Assembly: GCF_001639285.1 (NCBI RefSeq)
Contig: NZ_LWMW01000108.1
Span: 1-64,000 of the forward strand
DNA: 64,000 bases
DNA from: Methanobrevibacter cuticularis
Lineage (GTDB): Archaea; Methanobacteriota; Methanobacteria; Methanobacteriales; Methanobacteriaceae
Direction: 5' to 3'
The notes beneath the pieces were generated by a model, which saw nothing but the letters and a program-made list of their open reading frames with translations, was not told where the DNA came from and made no database searches. Below, piece by piece: positions 9,618-18,962 of the stretch (within the stretch, counting starts at the first letter, position 1; each line of letters starts with the position of its first letter). A program made the position numbers and the translations under genes.

Positions 9618-10088
9618 ATGAAAATTCACGAAACTGTAAAGATATTTCCAGGAGCTCATGTAATTGGAGATGTAAAAATTGATGAAAATTCTTCAATATG
9701 GTATAATGCTGTTTTAAGAGGAGATCATGGAGATATTAAAGTTGGTAAAAATTCTAATGTTCAAGATAATTGTGTTATCCATGCTCCTCCTGTAGGAACA
9801 ACATTAATCGGTGATCATGTTTCTATTGGTCATGGAGCAATTGTTCATGGATGTGAAATAGGAGATAATGTTACTATTGGAATGAATGCAACTATTTTAA
9901 ATAGGGCAAAAATTGGTAAGAATTCTCTTGTTGGTGCTGGAGCATTGGTAACAGAAGATAAAGAATTTCCAGAAGGAAGCTTAATTCTGGGACTTCCTGC
10001 CAAAGTTATTAGAGAATTAACTCCTGAAGAAATAGTGGAAAATAAAACTAACGCTGAAAAATATGTTGATTTAGCTAAAAAACATTAG
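9618..10088 (+). CDS. Gamma-class carbonic anhydrase family protein (CamH type)
   Basis: This 156-aa protein is a left-handed beta-helix trimer-forming protein; the family hydrates CO2 or binds metal with unknown substrate. Hexapeptide repeats run from residue 12 to about 125. Likely metal ligands are His55 (VIHAP), His72 (GHG) and His77 (VHG); the five-residue spacing of the last pair matches Cam. The acidic loop of Cam between the first two histidines is absent, so it is the CamH type, whose activity is often weak. A strong ribosome site aaggag precedes ATG 9618. Confidence 0.88.
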   Translation: MKIHETVKIFPGAHVIGDVKIDENSSIWYNAVLRGDHGDIKVGKNSNVQDNCVIHAPPVGTTLIGDHVSIGHGAIVHGCEIGDNVTIGMNATILNRAKIGKNSLVGAGALVTEDKEFPEGSLILGLPAKVIRELTPEEIVENKTNAEKYVDLAKKH

Positions 10089-10189
10089 TACTCATTACAA
10101 GAAAATCATTAAAATAAATTTAAAATTGATTACTTTGATTATTTTATCTAATTATTTTAATTTAAGTATATTTTTTATTAATTTATTTT

Positions 10190-10310
10190 AATTATTTAAG
10201 GATGTTTGTTAAGCAAGTTGTTTTGATTATTTAAGTATATTTGTTAAGCAAGTTGTTTTGATTATTTAAGTATATTTGTTAAACAGCTTATGTTAATTAT
10301 TTAAGTATAT
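10190..10310. repeat. Tandem repeat, 35 bp unit, three copies
   Basis: ttgttaagcaag or ttgttaaacagc recurs at 10206, 10241 and 10276, each followed by attatttaag. Related degenerate attatttaag words extend to about 10340. It fills the 368-bp gap between the carbonic anhydrase gene and hisC, with no gene visible. Confidence 0.8.
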
Positions 10311-10456
10311 TTTAAACCAGTATTTTAATTATTTAAGGATGTTTGTTTATTAATCTATTTTAATTTATTTATCCAGCTCATGGAATTGATTGTTTAATGT
10401 TCTAGAGTTGTAATAATGAATAAATTTAGATAATTATCTTTTTATGTAGGTATATT

Positions 10457-11554
10457 ATGAAAATAAGAAAAGAAGTAATGGAATTGGATCCATATGTTCC
10501 AGGAAGATCACAGGATGAAATAGCTGAAGAGTTTAATTTGAAAAAGAAAGATATTATAAAATTAGGTTCTAATGAAAATCCATGGGGTCCATCAAAAAAA
10601 GCCATTGAAGCTATTAAAAGAGATTTAAATACTATAAATCGTTATCCTGAGTCTGATTTAACTGATTTGAAAGAAGAAATAGCTAAATATTCTGGAGTAA
10701 CTAGTGATCAAGTTATTGTTGGTGGAGATGGGGCTGATGAGCTCATAGATGTTCTTGCAAAGGTTTTCATGAATCCCGAAGATGAATTTATTGTTCCCAT
10801 TCCATCATATATGTATTATGAATTTTTATTTAAACCATATGGAGCAATTCCCATTTATGCTCAATGGGATTTAGATAGTAATACACTCGATATTGATTCT
10901 GTTTTGGATTCTATCACTGAAAAAACTAAAATGATATTTTTATGCAGTCCTAATAATCCTACAGGAGCTTTAATCCCACAAAAATATATTATAAAAATTT
11001 TAGAAACAACTGATGCTATTGTGGTGGTTGATGAAGCTTATTTTGAGTATTCTAGGGTCAATAATGTAAATTTAATTAATGATTATCCTAATGTTTTCAT
11101 CATGAGAACAATGTCTAAAGTTCTTGGATTAGCTGGTATGAGAATTGGTTATGGTTTAGCTAATGCAGAAATGATAGAGTACATGCACAGAATAAAACCT
11201 GTTTTCTCCCTTACAAAGCTTTCATACATTGGAGCACTTAATACCTTCAAAGACAAGGAATATATTGAAGGATCTATTGAAAAGGGAATTAAAAGTAGAG
11301 ATTTTTTATTTGAAGAGTTATGCAATATAAAGTCTTTAAATGTTCTTAAATCTTATTCTAACTATATTTTAATTGGTGTGAAAGAAACTGAGTTTACAGC
11401 ATCATCTTTATCTAGAGAACTTTTAAAAAAAGGGGTCATTGTTAGAGATTGCACTTCTTTTAAAGGTTTAGATGAATATTGGATTAGGGTAAGTATTGGA
11501 ACAATGGAAGAAAATAAAAAGTTTATAAGTATCATAAAGTCCATATTGCAGTGA
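10457..11554 (+). CDS. hisC: Histidinol-phosphate aminotransferase
   Basis: This PLP enzyme makes histidinol phosphate from imidazole acetol phosphate in histidine synthesis; paralogues also act on aromatic amino acids. The 365-aa length is typical. Visible features are [11 protein letters not shown] (residues 36-46), the cofactor-binding [25 protein letters not shown] and MSKVLGLAG with the Schiff-base Lys at residue 221, then RIGYG with the phosphate-binding Arg. The start is ATG 10457, with a weak ggta upstream. No other his genes are in the window. Confidence 0.9.
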   Translation: MKIRKEVMELDPYVPGRSQDEIAEEFNLKKKDIIKLGSNENPWGPSKKAIEAIKRDLNTINRYPESDLTDLKEEIAKYSGVTSDQVIVGGDGADELIDVLAKVFMNPEDEFIVPIPSYMYYEFLFKPYGAIPIYAQWDLDSNTLDIDSVLDSITEKTKMIFLCSPNNPTGALIPQKYIIKILETTDAIVVVDEAYFEYSRVNNVNLINDYPNVFIMRTMSKVLGLAGMRIGYGLANAEMIEYMHRIKPVFSLTKLSYIGALNTFKDKEYIEGSIEKGIKSRDFLFEELCNIKSLNVLKSYSNYILIGVKETEFTASSLSRELLKKGVIVRDCTSFKGLDEYWIRVSIGTMEENKKFISIIKSILQ

Positions 11555-11604
11555 TTTAATTAAACCATAAATTTATCATTATTAAACACAAAAATCAAAA
11601 TAAT

Positions 11605-11790
11605 GATAGATTTTTTCATTAAGAAAATTATTAATAAGTTTATCAATATTAAACATCTTAAATATGATAGATTTTTTCATTAAGAAAATTATTAATAAGT
11701 TTATCAATATTAAACATCTTAAATATGATAGATTTTTTCATTAAGAAAATTATTAATAAGTTTATCAATATTAAACATCTTAAACGATTA
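11605..11790. repeat. Tandem repeat, 61 bp unit, three copies
   Basis: gatagattttttcattaag recurs at 11605, 11666 and 11727 with nearly identical 61-bp units. It lies in the 390-bp gap between hisC and the radical SAM gene. An open frame that crosses it on the - strand is repeat-derived, low-complexity and not believed. Confidence 0.92.
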
Positions 11791-11951
11791 AAGTAATAGG
11801 TTCTTGAATAATTTATCAAGATTAAATAAAAAATTAAAATAATAATAAATTTCTTTAATAATAAAGTTATTAGAAATAGAATTAATGATATTGGATTAAT
11901 AAGGATCAATAAACATAATTAAAGATTATTAAGTAGGATTAAGTGGATTAT

Positions 11952-12650
11952 ATGGAAATAGGAGGAACGATTGTATCATCGTTAGAATATTCAGGAAAAA
12001 TTTCTTTAGTTATATTCATGGCTAAATGCCCTTTAAGATGTCCTTACTGTCATAATGCTGAAATATTAGAAGGTGGGGATGAAACAACATTAAAAAAAAT
12101 TTTTAAGATCATCGATGATTCTTTAGATTACATTGATGCCGTTGTAGTATCTGGTGGAGAACCTCTAGTACAGATAGATGACCTACTTGAGATATTAAAA
12201 TATTCTAAATCATTAGGGCTTAAAACTAAAGTTGATACTAGTGCTTGTTATCCTCAAAGATTGAATAAAATTTTAAAATATATTGATTATTTAGCTATTG
12301 ATATCAAAGCTCCTTTTGATAGATATGAAGAAGTAATTGGTGCAGCTATTGGAAAAAAAGTCAAAAAATCTATGGAAATAGCTAATCAAGATTCCAATAC
12401 ATTTTTAGAGTGTAGAACTACATATGTACCAGGATTATTGGATCATGAGGATATTAAGCAGATATCTCATGAAATTAAATGTGATTTATACACATTGCAA
12501 CAATTTAGAAATAAAAATGTTTTAGACGAATCATTGGAAAATGTTGAAACTCCTAATCCTTTAGAACTTAAAACATTAGCTAATGAAATAAAACAGTTTT
12601 TAAGTCAAGTTAAGGTCAAAACTGCAGAATTTGGAGAAGAATCTATTTAG
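11952..12650 (+). CDS. nrdG: Radical SAM activating enzyme, NrdG-like
   Basis: It probably generates the glycyl radical on an anaerobic ribonucleotide reductase using SAM and a [4Fe-4S] cluster. The 232-aa protein carries CPLRCPYC (Cys26, Cys30, Cys33; CX3CX2C) and SGGEPL near residue 65. It resembles the NrdG2 group (TIGR02495) of anaerobes and archaea. I use ATG 11952; a GTG at 11943 is an alternative three codons upstream. No nrdD is in the window, so the partner is elsewhere. It could also activate another glycyl-radical enzyme. Confidence 0.8.
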   Translation: MEIGGTIVSSLEYSGKISLVIFMAKCPLRCPYCHNAEILEGGDETTLKKIFKIIDDSLDYIDAVVVSGGEPLVQIDDLLEILKYSKSLGLKTKVDTSACYPQRLNKILKYIDYLAIDIKAPFDRYEEVIGAAIGKKVKKSMEIANQDSNTFLECRTTYVPGLLDHEDIKQISHEIKCDLYTLQQFRNKNVLDESLENVETPNPLELKTLANEIKQFLSQVKVKTAEFGEESI

Positions 12651-12704
12651 ATTCGTGTATATTTACATAAAATATAAATATTATTAAAAAAATACATATG
12701 ATAT

Positions 12705-13205
12705 ATGAATGTTTTAGAAGATAATAGAATCATTTCAACAATCACTCGAAAAAACTTATCAGAGGGTCGAATTAAAAGTTATAAAATTGTTTTCAATAAA
12801 GATTTATGATTTATTCAATAAAACACCATCTGATCTAATTGAAGAAGGTATGGAAGATCAATTACCAGACTGGGAAAAAATCTTTTCTTGCAATGGAAGA
12901 TATAAGAATATCCTATTATTTCGAAAGATATTATCATTATTTAAAAAGTATTAATAAAAATAATAATGGTACAATAAAAAATAAGATAATGTATTAAGAA
13001 CTTTTTACAGAGAATTTGAAATAGACTTACCTAAATCAACAGTACTTACAAGTAACAATTATAGGGTTAGAACAAATGAATTACCAACATGGGACGATGT
13101 TAAAGAAGATTTAGAAGTAGTTGAAAGCTTAAAAATGAAAACAATAATATTTTTTCGCAACATCTGGGTTACTTATGTGAAAAAATTCTTTATCAATTCT
13201 TAATC
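12705..13205 (+). pseudogene. Broken tyrosine recombinase (integrase) remnant
   Basis: Pieces of one protein lie in order across three frames: LSEGRIKSYKIVFNK from ATG 12705, then YDLFNKTPSDLIEEG and QLPDWEK, then EDIRISYYFERYYHYLK with NNNGTIKNKI, then LRTFYREFEIDLPKS and TNELPTWDDVK, then FFATSGLL near 13150. This order (N-terminal SAM-like core-binding domain, then the start of the catalytic domain with an ATSGL-like motif) matches integrases of Methanobrevibacter as I recall them. At least three frameshifts are needed and the catalytic Arg/His/Tyr part is gone. It marks a former mobile element next to the accessory genes that follow. Confidence 0.65.
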
Positions 13206-13303
13206 TTTTATTGATAGTTATAAAAAAATGGATCTAAATATTATTATATCTAAATATTATTATAATTAATTAATAAAAAAGGTATTAAGTAATGTTTAAA
13301 AAA

Positions 13304-13582
13304 TTATAAATTAGTTAAGTGTTTTTTATAATCATTACAAACAACATCATACATACTTTTAACAAATTTGGACATGTTTGTTTCTTCTATTTTATTTTTT
13401 CTTTGAGTTTTTTGATAAATGTATTCTTGAGCAAAAGATCTGCTCATAAACTCAACATTATCAAAATCTATAATTATCGTTGGTACATCATTGTCTAAAT
13501 TTTTAAAAAAAGATTCTGCAGATTCTCTCATACCTAATTTTTTATAAATCTCTTTTTCTATTTTAATTTCTTTAACTTTCAT
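13304..13582 (-). CDS. STAS-like domain protein (DUF4325)
   Basis: This 92-aa soluble protein has the DUF4325/STAS-like pattern: a strand IIIDFDNVEF (residues 36-45) followed by MSRSFAQEYI. STAS-type proteins bind or are modified by ATPase/kinase partners; here residues Ser47 and Ser49 sit where switch serines could be, which is inference. It lies 42 bp downstream of a histidine-kinase-type ATPase gene on the same strand and has a good ribosome site (aggtgacatcatg). The two very likely act together. Confidence 0.72.
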   Translation of the reverse strand: MKVKEIKIEKEIYKKLGMRESAESFFKNLDNDVPTIIIDFDNVEFMSRSFAQEYIYQKTQRKNKIEETNMSKFVKSMYDVVCNDYKKHLTNL

Positions 13583-13624
13583 GATGTCACCTCTTTTAAG
13601 TTACTATCCTATTATTTTTATTTT

Positions 13625-14443
13625 TTATAATATATAATTTGCTATATTTTGAATTTCTTTGTGAGAGGTATAATTATGAATTTCATTACCTAATACTTTT
13701 TCATTTATTCTTAAAGAAACTATTGTCCCTTTGAAATAGTTATCATTAATTCCTAAGAATACTCCTTCAGGAGTAATGTGACATAGACCTTTACCAGACA
13801 CGATTAACATTTCTCCTCCAAATCCTTCAGATATTATTCTATGTGAAGAATTTAAACCACTGCCTCGCATACGAAAATTATTAATATCACTACTTTTTCC
13901 ATTTAAAGCAGCTATAATATAATCATTATCATTATCATAATAATTACCAGCACGTCTTAAGCTTTCAGGTATCGTTATCCCATCGTCTAAGAAGCAAATG
14001 TCAGTAAAATCAATGTTAGGATATTGTTGAGCGAATATATAAGCATTATTATATTTAGAATGCTCTGAAATATTGTTCATTATTTCAATAGCCAAATATT
14101 CAAATGATTGCTCTTCAACATAATTTTTTTTTAAAAGAGACCTAATATTTTCAAGTATATTAAATTTGTCTAAATCTGTTAAAACTTGAGGTAATGGTTT
14201 TATGGGTAGAGTAGTATTTTTATTTTTAATAGCTCTGAAAACTCCTCTTAAATAAGTCCTTGTATTAAAATTAGGATCATATTTTTCAATATTATATTCA
14301 TTCATAAAATTGAAAGCAGGTAATAATGTTGTTGGTTTAATAAAATAGATATTTTTCAAATCTAAATAATCAAGAGTAAAATCATGATTATTTACAATTT
14401 TTTCATATATTTTAAAATCCTCATACAGTGACTTTATTTCCAT
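13625..14443 (-). CDS. GHKL/HATPase-domain ATP-binding protein
   Basis: The 272-aa protein has a C-terminal Bergerat (HATPase_c) fold: N box EIMNNISEHS with Glu120, Asn124 and His128; G1 box DDGI at 153-156; G2 box RGSGLNSS around 193-200. The first 110 residues are unlike a sensor domain and show no membrane helix, so it is cytoplasmic. No phospho-acceptor His (DHp) or receiver is present. Such stand-alone ATPases resemble anti-sigma kinases (RsbW/SpoIIAB type), and the next gene is STAS-like, giving an anti-sigma/antagonist-like pair. Archaea lack sigma factors, so the target is unknown. No clear ribosome site; it may be leaderless. Confidence 0.72.
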   Translation of the reverse strand: MEIKSLYEDFKIYEKIVNNHDFTLDYLDLKNIYFIKPTTLLPAFNFMNEYNIEKYDPNFNTRTYLRGVFRAIKNKNTTLPIKPLPQVLTDLDKFNILENIRSLLKKNYVEEQSFEYLAIEIMNNISEHSKYNNAYIFAQQYPNIDFTDICFLDDGITIPESLRRAGNYYDNDNDYIIAALNGKSSDINNFRMRGSGLNSSHRIISEGFGGEMLIVSGKGLCHITPEGVFLGINDNYFKGTIVSLRINEKVLGNEIHNYTSHKEIQNIANYIL

Positions 14444-14492
14444 ATCTAATAATGATATTTCAAGTCATATAAATTTTTTTTAATAATAAGAG

Positions 14493-14594
14493 CCGTGGTC
14501 AAAAGTTGTTTTTCAAGAGAAAAATTTCTTCATTTCATAAACAAATGAATTTAAGGCATTTTTGGGTTTAATGATTTAGACTTTTGTCCATGAC
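14493..14594. repeat. Imperfect inverted repeat pair, possible element remnant
   Basis: gccgtggtcaaaag at 14492-14505 and cttttgtccatgac at 14581-14594 are inverted with 11 of 14 matches, about 100 bp apart. They could be ends of a small non-autonomous element or an IS scar. No target duplication is evident, so the call is weak. Confidence 0.3.
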
Positions 14595-15147
14595 TCAATA
14601 AAATTTATAAAATCTAATTCAATATCTGGTGTAAGCAAATAAAAAAATAATTAAATTTTATCTTAGATTTATTTTTTAACAATTATTTTTTGCAGCTGCA
14701 TTTTTTATAAATCATTTATATTAATTTTAACTAGGCTGTTATTTTATTAAATTTAATTTATAATTAATAATAAAATTCATATTTTAACTTTTTTTCATTT
14801 TCAAAATTCACTTATTAATCTATTCTACGATTATTTATCTTTATTTTTTATTGTAACATGTTAATAATACTTTATAAAATTAATAAGATATTACTGAGGA
14901 ATAAATTTATATATAACAAAATTTAAACAATTAAAATAATCAAAGAAAAATGGGAGAATCAAATAAGAAAATTTATAATGAAAAATAATAAAAAATAATA
15001 ATTAGATAATATATGAGTTTCATTAATCATAAAATTATCATGGAAAAAAAGTAATGTTAAAACGAAATAGATAAATTTATAATAAAAAATAAGCAAAGAA
15101 TAATATTAGGTGTCAAATATTTGCATCTAAGTATGGAGAGGTATATC
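14595..15147. other. AT-rich gap without gene
   Basis: No coding frame or repeat of note is seen. It is a divergent promoter region between the ATPase gene (- strand) and the zinc-ribbon gene (+ strand), very rich in poly-A and poly-T words. TATA-like words are too many to choose one. Confidence 0.5.
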
Positions 15148-15591
15148 ATGAATTTTGAAACTGAGTTAATGTATCTAAAAGAAAGAATAGAAAAAGCAGA
15201 AAGTATCAATGACTTAGATTATCTAAGAAGAACAAATGAGAAAAAATATTGGTGGACAAGCATACTAATAACTGGATTATTTTATGGATTAAATGGTAAA
15301 GTAGGTAAAATGATCCTTGGATGGATTGTTGGTGCTATAACATTTGGGATTTATTCGCTATATCTAATATATACTAGTTATAAAGATCAAAAGGAATTCA
15401 ATGATCAAATGGAATTTTACATTTTGAATAGGAAAAAAGAATTAGAAAAAATAAATAGCTCAAGCATTAATACTCCTATTTCAGATGAGGATAATAATTT
15501 AAATTTTTGCACATCTTGCGGAAATAAGTTAGAAAAAGGAGTAAAATTTTGTGAAAGCTGCGGAACAGAACTACTGATAAATGAAAATTAA
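15148..15591 (+). CDS. Membrane protein with C-terminal zinc ribbon
   Basis: The 147-aa protein is not a family I recognise by name. A short N-terminal helical part is followed by two likely membrane helices (about 31-50 and 55-78; the second contains GWIVGAITFGIYSLYLIY), a charged helix, and a C-terminal zinc ribbon FCTSCG...FCESCG with two CXXC pairs. The start is ATG 15148, because ggagagg at 15136-15142 lies at the right distance; TTG 15121 and ATG 15133 are upstream of it. It lies 24 bp before the M48 protease gene, which ends in a matching zinc ribbon, so the two probably work together at the membrane. Confidence 0.75.
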   Translation: MNFETELMYLKERIEKAESINDLDYLRRTNEKKYWWTSILITGLFYGLNGKVGKMILGWIVGAITFGIYSLYLIYTSYKDQKEFNDQMEFYILNRKKELEKINSSSINTPISDEDNNLNFCTSCGNKLEKGVKFCESCGTELLINEN

Positions 15592-15615
15592 TAAATAAAA
15601 ATTTTCAGTTTATAA

Positions 15616-16692
15616 ATGAGGGTGCTTTGTATTAAAAAAAATGATAGAAGTAGTATCAATCCTTTTACAGGAAAAAAACATTTCGATATTTTAAATGATG
15701 ATAAGTTTTTAAATCAATGTTATAATGAATATTACCAAATTACTAACCAACACGAATTGTTAGATGAACATACAGATGGGAAATTAGTAGCAAAAATTTC
15801 TTTAAATTTGATTAATGCTGTTGAAAATTATTTATTAGAAATTAATAGATCAGATTACACAAATAATTACTATGATTGGGAATTTCATTTAGTTTCAAAT
15901 GATACACCAAATGCTTTCTGTATACCTGGAGGGAAAATTCTTGTCTATTCAGGAATATTATCAATTGCAAACAATGAAAAATCATTAGCGTTTATTTTAG
16001 CTCATGAAATGGCTCATGCATTACTAGACCATGGTAGAACTCAAGTAAGTGCACAAACTGCTAAAAATACTGCAACAACTACAGCAAGATTAGGTAGTAT
16101 TGGTCTTGATTTGCTAGGTTTTAGTGAGATAGCTTCTGTTGTAAGAACTGCTACAAATGTATCTGATATTGGATCTGAATATTTTTTAATGAAACCGTGG
16201 GGTAGAAATCAAGAAATGGAAGCAGACAAATTAGGAATGATGATAGTTAAATTAGCAGGATATGATATTAGTGAAATACCTAATTTTTGGCAAAAAATGA
16301 GCGAAATTAATTCAAATAAACATGACTTTTTTTCAACTCATCCATCAGATAAAAAACGAATTGACCAAATGAATAAAATAGTCTTAGAACTTTCTAATCA
16401 AAAAATTTCCAATGGTTCCCCTATTTTATCAGAAAATCATAATCAAAAAAATTCAGGCATTATTTCAGCTTTATCAGAAGTATCTAATCAAAAAATTTCC
16501 AATAATATTCCAAGTTTTACTCAAATATCTAAAAATAATGTAAAAAACATGAATTTAAAAGCACAAAGTTTAATTAAGAATGATGTTGTTTCTAATAAAA
16601 ATCCGAATTTTTGTGGAAATTGTGGAAATCCTTTATCAGCTAATGTTAAATTCTGTGGAAAGTGTGGAAATAAGATTAAAAATAATTTCTAG
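15616..16692 (+). CDS. M48 family metalloprotease with C-terminal zinc ribbon
   Basis: It is a predicted zinc endopeptidase. The catalytic motif HEMAH spans residues 130-134 with the third ligand Glu in QEMEAD (about 202). The domain also shows NPFTGKKHF (15-23) and NAFCIPGGKILVYSG (99-113), as in bacterial YgcF/LoiP-like M48C proteases. Unlike those, there is no signal peptide or lipobox, so it seems cytosolic or membrane-associated through its neighbour. After a Ser/Asn/Lys-rich linker (270-330) it ends in a zinc ribbon with two CXXCG pairs. No clear ribosome site precedes ATG 15616; it may be translationally coupled to the gene upstream. Confidence 0.85.
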   Translation: MRVLCIKKNDRSSINPFTGKKHFDILNDDKFLNQCYNEYYQITNQHELLDEHTDGKLVAKISLNLINAVENYLLEINRSDYTNNYYDWEFHLVSNDTPNAFCIPGGKILVYSGILSIANNEKSLAFILAHEMAHALLDHGRTQVSAQTAKNTATTTARLGSIGLDLLGFSEIASVVRTATNVSDIGSEYFLMKPWGRNQEMEADKLGMMIVKLAGYDISEIPNFWQKMSEINSNKHDFFSTHPSDKKRIDQMNKIVLELSNQKISNGSPILSENHNQKNSGIISALSEVSNQKISNNIPSFTQISKNNVKNMNLKAQSLIKNDVVSNKNPNFCGNCGNPLSANVKFCGKCGNKIKNNF

Positions 16693-17040
16693 ACAGAATT
16701 GATAAATTTAAAAAAGAGATTCTAAGAAGTAAATCATAGTCGAAAACCGATTTTTTGGCAATATTAATAAATTCCAAATAGCTTATTTTATTCTTTATAT
16801 CGAAGATAAAGACATATTAGCTAAATAAAAAATATAATTATTACCAAAAATTTCGTGCTTGGCTATAGTATATAAAATTTTCATATTTTCTTTTTTATTT
16901 TAATTTTTAATGAAAATCACAAAAATGTATTACTAAAAACAACAAAAAATGTTGTGTTTTCACATAAACTAAACATGGAATCACACTATTATTTTAGTTA
17001 ATACTAATATGTGATTCAATCATACTTAATATGATTTCTA
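16693..17040. other. Gap with hairpins and a possible short coding remnant
   Basis: A 31-residue open stretch (VENRFFGNINKFQIAYF...) between about 16740 and 16829 has no start and may be a gene remnant; I cannot name it. Two inverted repeats follow: aacaac/gttgtg at about 16939-16960, and gaatcaca (16979-16986) with tgtgattc (17010-17017). They could act as terminator or operator. Confidence 0.35.
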
Positions 17041-17049
17041 CAGAGCCAA

Positions 17050-17325
17050 ATTTTTAATTAAGAAATACTATATTTTTAATAAAATTAATAATCACAAGAT
17101 TTAATATGAAATTTTTAATTAGAGAAATACTATATTTAATTAATAATCACAAGATTTAATATGAAATTTTTTAATTAGAGAAATACTATATTTTTAATAA
17201 AATTAATAATCACAAGATTTAATATGAAATTTTTTTAATTAAGAAATACTATATTTTTAATAAAATTAATAATCACAAGATTTAATATGAAATTTTTTTA
17301 ATTAAGAAATACTATATTTTCAATA
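17050..17325. repeat. Tandem repeat, 55-63 bp unit, about four and a half copies
   Basis: atcacaagatttaatatga recurs at 17091, 17146, 17209 and 17272, each preceded by aagaaatactatattt or agagaaatactatattt. Units differ by small indels. It lies 100 bp upstream of the ASCH-TPR gene. Confidence 0.9.
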
Positions 17326-17429
17326 TAAAAAATCATATCTTTATATTGACTTAAGGTTAAATTATTTGATGTAGATAATTATTATCATTAAGAATTATTA
17401 ATGGAATAGTTAATTTAGGAGGGAATGCC

Positions 17430-18578
17430 ATGCCAATCATATCATTTGGGAGCCAAGATATAGGGTTAATCACTGGTAAAAAAACAATGACCATTAGAAA
17501 GTTATGGAAAAACCCTCTTAAAGTTGGTGATAGACTTCATTGTTATTGGAACTTAGTTTCTAAGGAAAAAAAGAAAATATTCGAAGCTAAAGTTACTGAC
17601 GTTGATTTAATATCATTTAAAGAGCTAAAAAAGAATAATGAACTTGCTAAAGAAGAAGGATATACTGATGCTAATGACATGATTAAAGAATTTAAAAAAA
17701 TGTATGTCCAAGACATAGAAGATGAAGATAAGTTTCAAATTATCCATTTTGAAAAGCTAAAAATTGAGGATTGGGAAGGAGAAAAGATTGATGAAAAGGC
17801 TATGGTGACCCAAAGAGCTGATATATTATTTGATAGTGGTAAATATGATAAATCAGCTATGTGTTATACAGCAGCGTTAAAATTTGATCCAAAAGATGCT
17901 TATCTTCTAAATAAAAAAGGAGATAATCTAACTCGTTTAGGAAGATTCGATGAAGCTCTTGAATGTTATAATAATGCATTGGAAATAGAACCCAAAAATG
18001 AATATATTTGGAATAATAAAGCTATAGCTCTTTTAAATTATGGAAAAACAGAAGAAGCTTTACTAGCTAATGATAAAGCAGTTGAATCAAATCCTAAAAA
18101 TCCAGTTGTTTTATATTGGAGAGGCTTCATTTTAGAAGTTTTAGGTAAGTTTGATGAAGCTTTATCTGTTTATGATAAATTGTTGGAAATTGATAATAAA
18201 AACCCTGAAGTTTGGAATGCACGGGGAAATTTACTTTCTGAAATGGAAGAACCAGAAGAAGCTTTAGAATCTTATGATAAGGCATTAGAGTTATGTTTTG
18301 ATGAAGAAGATATTGATGCTGAAGCACAAAATAGAAAAGGCAATGCTCTTTTGGATCTTGGAAGATTCGCTGAAGCATTAGATTCTTATGATAAAGCTAT
18401 TGAGATATCTAAAAATAATTTAGAAGACCCTAGCTATTTCATTCTTAATAAGGGAGTAGTTTTAATGGAATTAAACAGATTTCAAGAAGCTATGGAAGCA
18501 TTTACTCAGGTATTAGCTATTGACCCTAAGAATGACGATGCTAGAGTTTTAAGAGATGAATGTTTAGAAAATTTATAG
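17430..18578 (+). CDS. ASCH-domain protein fused to TPR repeats
   Basis: The 382-aa protein joins an N-terminal ASCH/PUA-like domain (about 1-115; GKKTMTIRKLWKNPLKVGD, typical of ASCH where the conserved TIR..KW/G..D pattern sits) to seven or so TPR units (about 125-380; repeats such as GRFDEALECYNNALEIEPKN). ASCH domains bind RNA or modified nucleotides; TPRs bind proteins. The combination suggests an RNA-linked adaptor, which is inference. Start ATG 17430 follows aggaggg at 17417-17423. It is a single-gene unit. Confidence 0.82.
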   Translation: MPIISFGSQDIGLITGKKTMTIRKLWKNPLKVGDRLHCYWNLVSKEKKKIFEAKVTDVDLISFKELKKNNELAKEEGYTDANDMIKEFKKMYVQDIEDEDKFQIIHFEKLKIEDWEGEKIDEKAMVTQRADILFDSGKYDKSAMCYTAALKFDPKDAYLLNKKGDNLTRLGRFDEALECYNNALEIEPKNEYIWNNKAIALLNYGKTEEALLANDKAVESNPKNPVVLYWRGFILEVLGKFDEALSVYDKLLEIDNKNPEVWNARGNLLSEMEEPEEALESYDKALELCFDEEDIDAEAQNRKGNALLDLGRFAEALDSYDKAIEISKNNLEDPSYFILNKGVVLMELNRFQEAMEAFTQVLAIDPKNDDARVLRDECLENL

Positions 18579-18764
18579 GTAAAACTAATTTCTTAGCTAT
18601 ATAATCGGATTTATTATTAAATTAGTTCTAATTAAAGTAATTATAAACTTATTTATTTATAAAAATAATAATTTAAGATTTTATTGTTTATTTTATTATT
18701 AAAGTAATTCTATAAACTTATTTATATTTTTGGACATTTGATTTAAAAATAATATTAAATTTTT

Positions 18765-18895
18765 AATCGTTAAAATTATTCTATTTAAATTATTCTATTT
18801 ATAAAAATAATCGTTAAAAGTATTCTATTTATAAAAATAATCGTTAAAATTATTCTATTTAAATTATTCTATTTATAAAAATAATGATTAAAATG
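18765..18895. repeat. Short degenerate tandem repeat
   Basis: tattctatttataaaaataatcg-like words recur four times with a 30-45 bp spacing in the 384-bp gap between two convergent genes. This is where both transcripts should end. T runs are present on both strands. Confidence 0.7.
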
Positions 18896-18962
18896 AATAT
18901 TTAAAAATATTATAATTTTGAGAAGTTTTGTCCAATACTTTTATAAATATAAAAATAATAAT

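Noticed and set aside
11658-11909. 83-codon - strand frame in the hisC-nrdG gap
   Set aside because: It runs through a 61-bp tandem repeat and encodes low-complexity Ile/Leu/Asn/Lys sequence.
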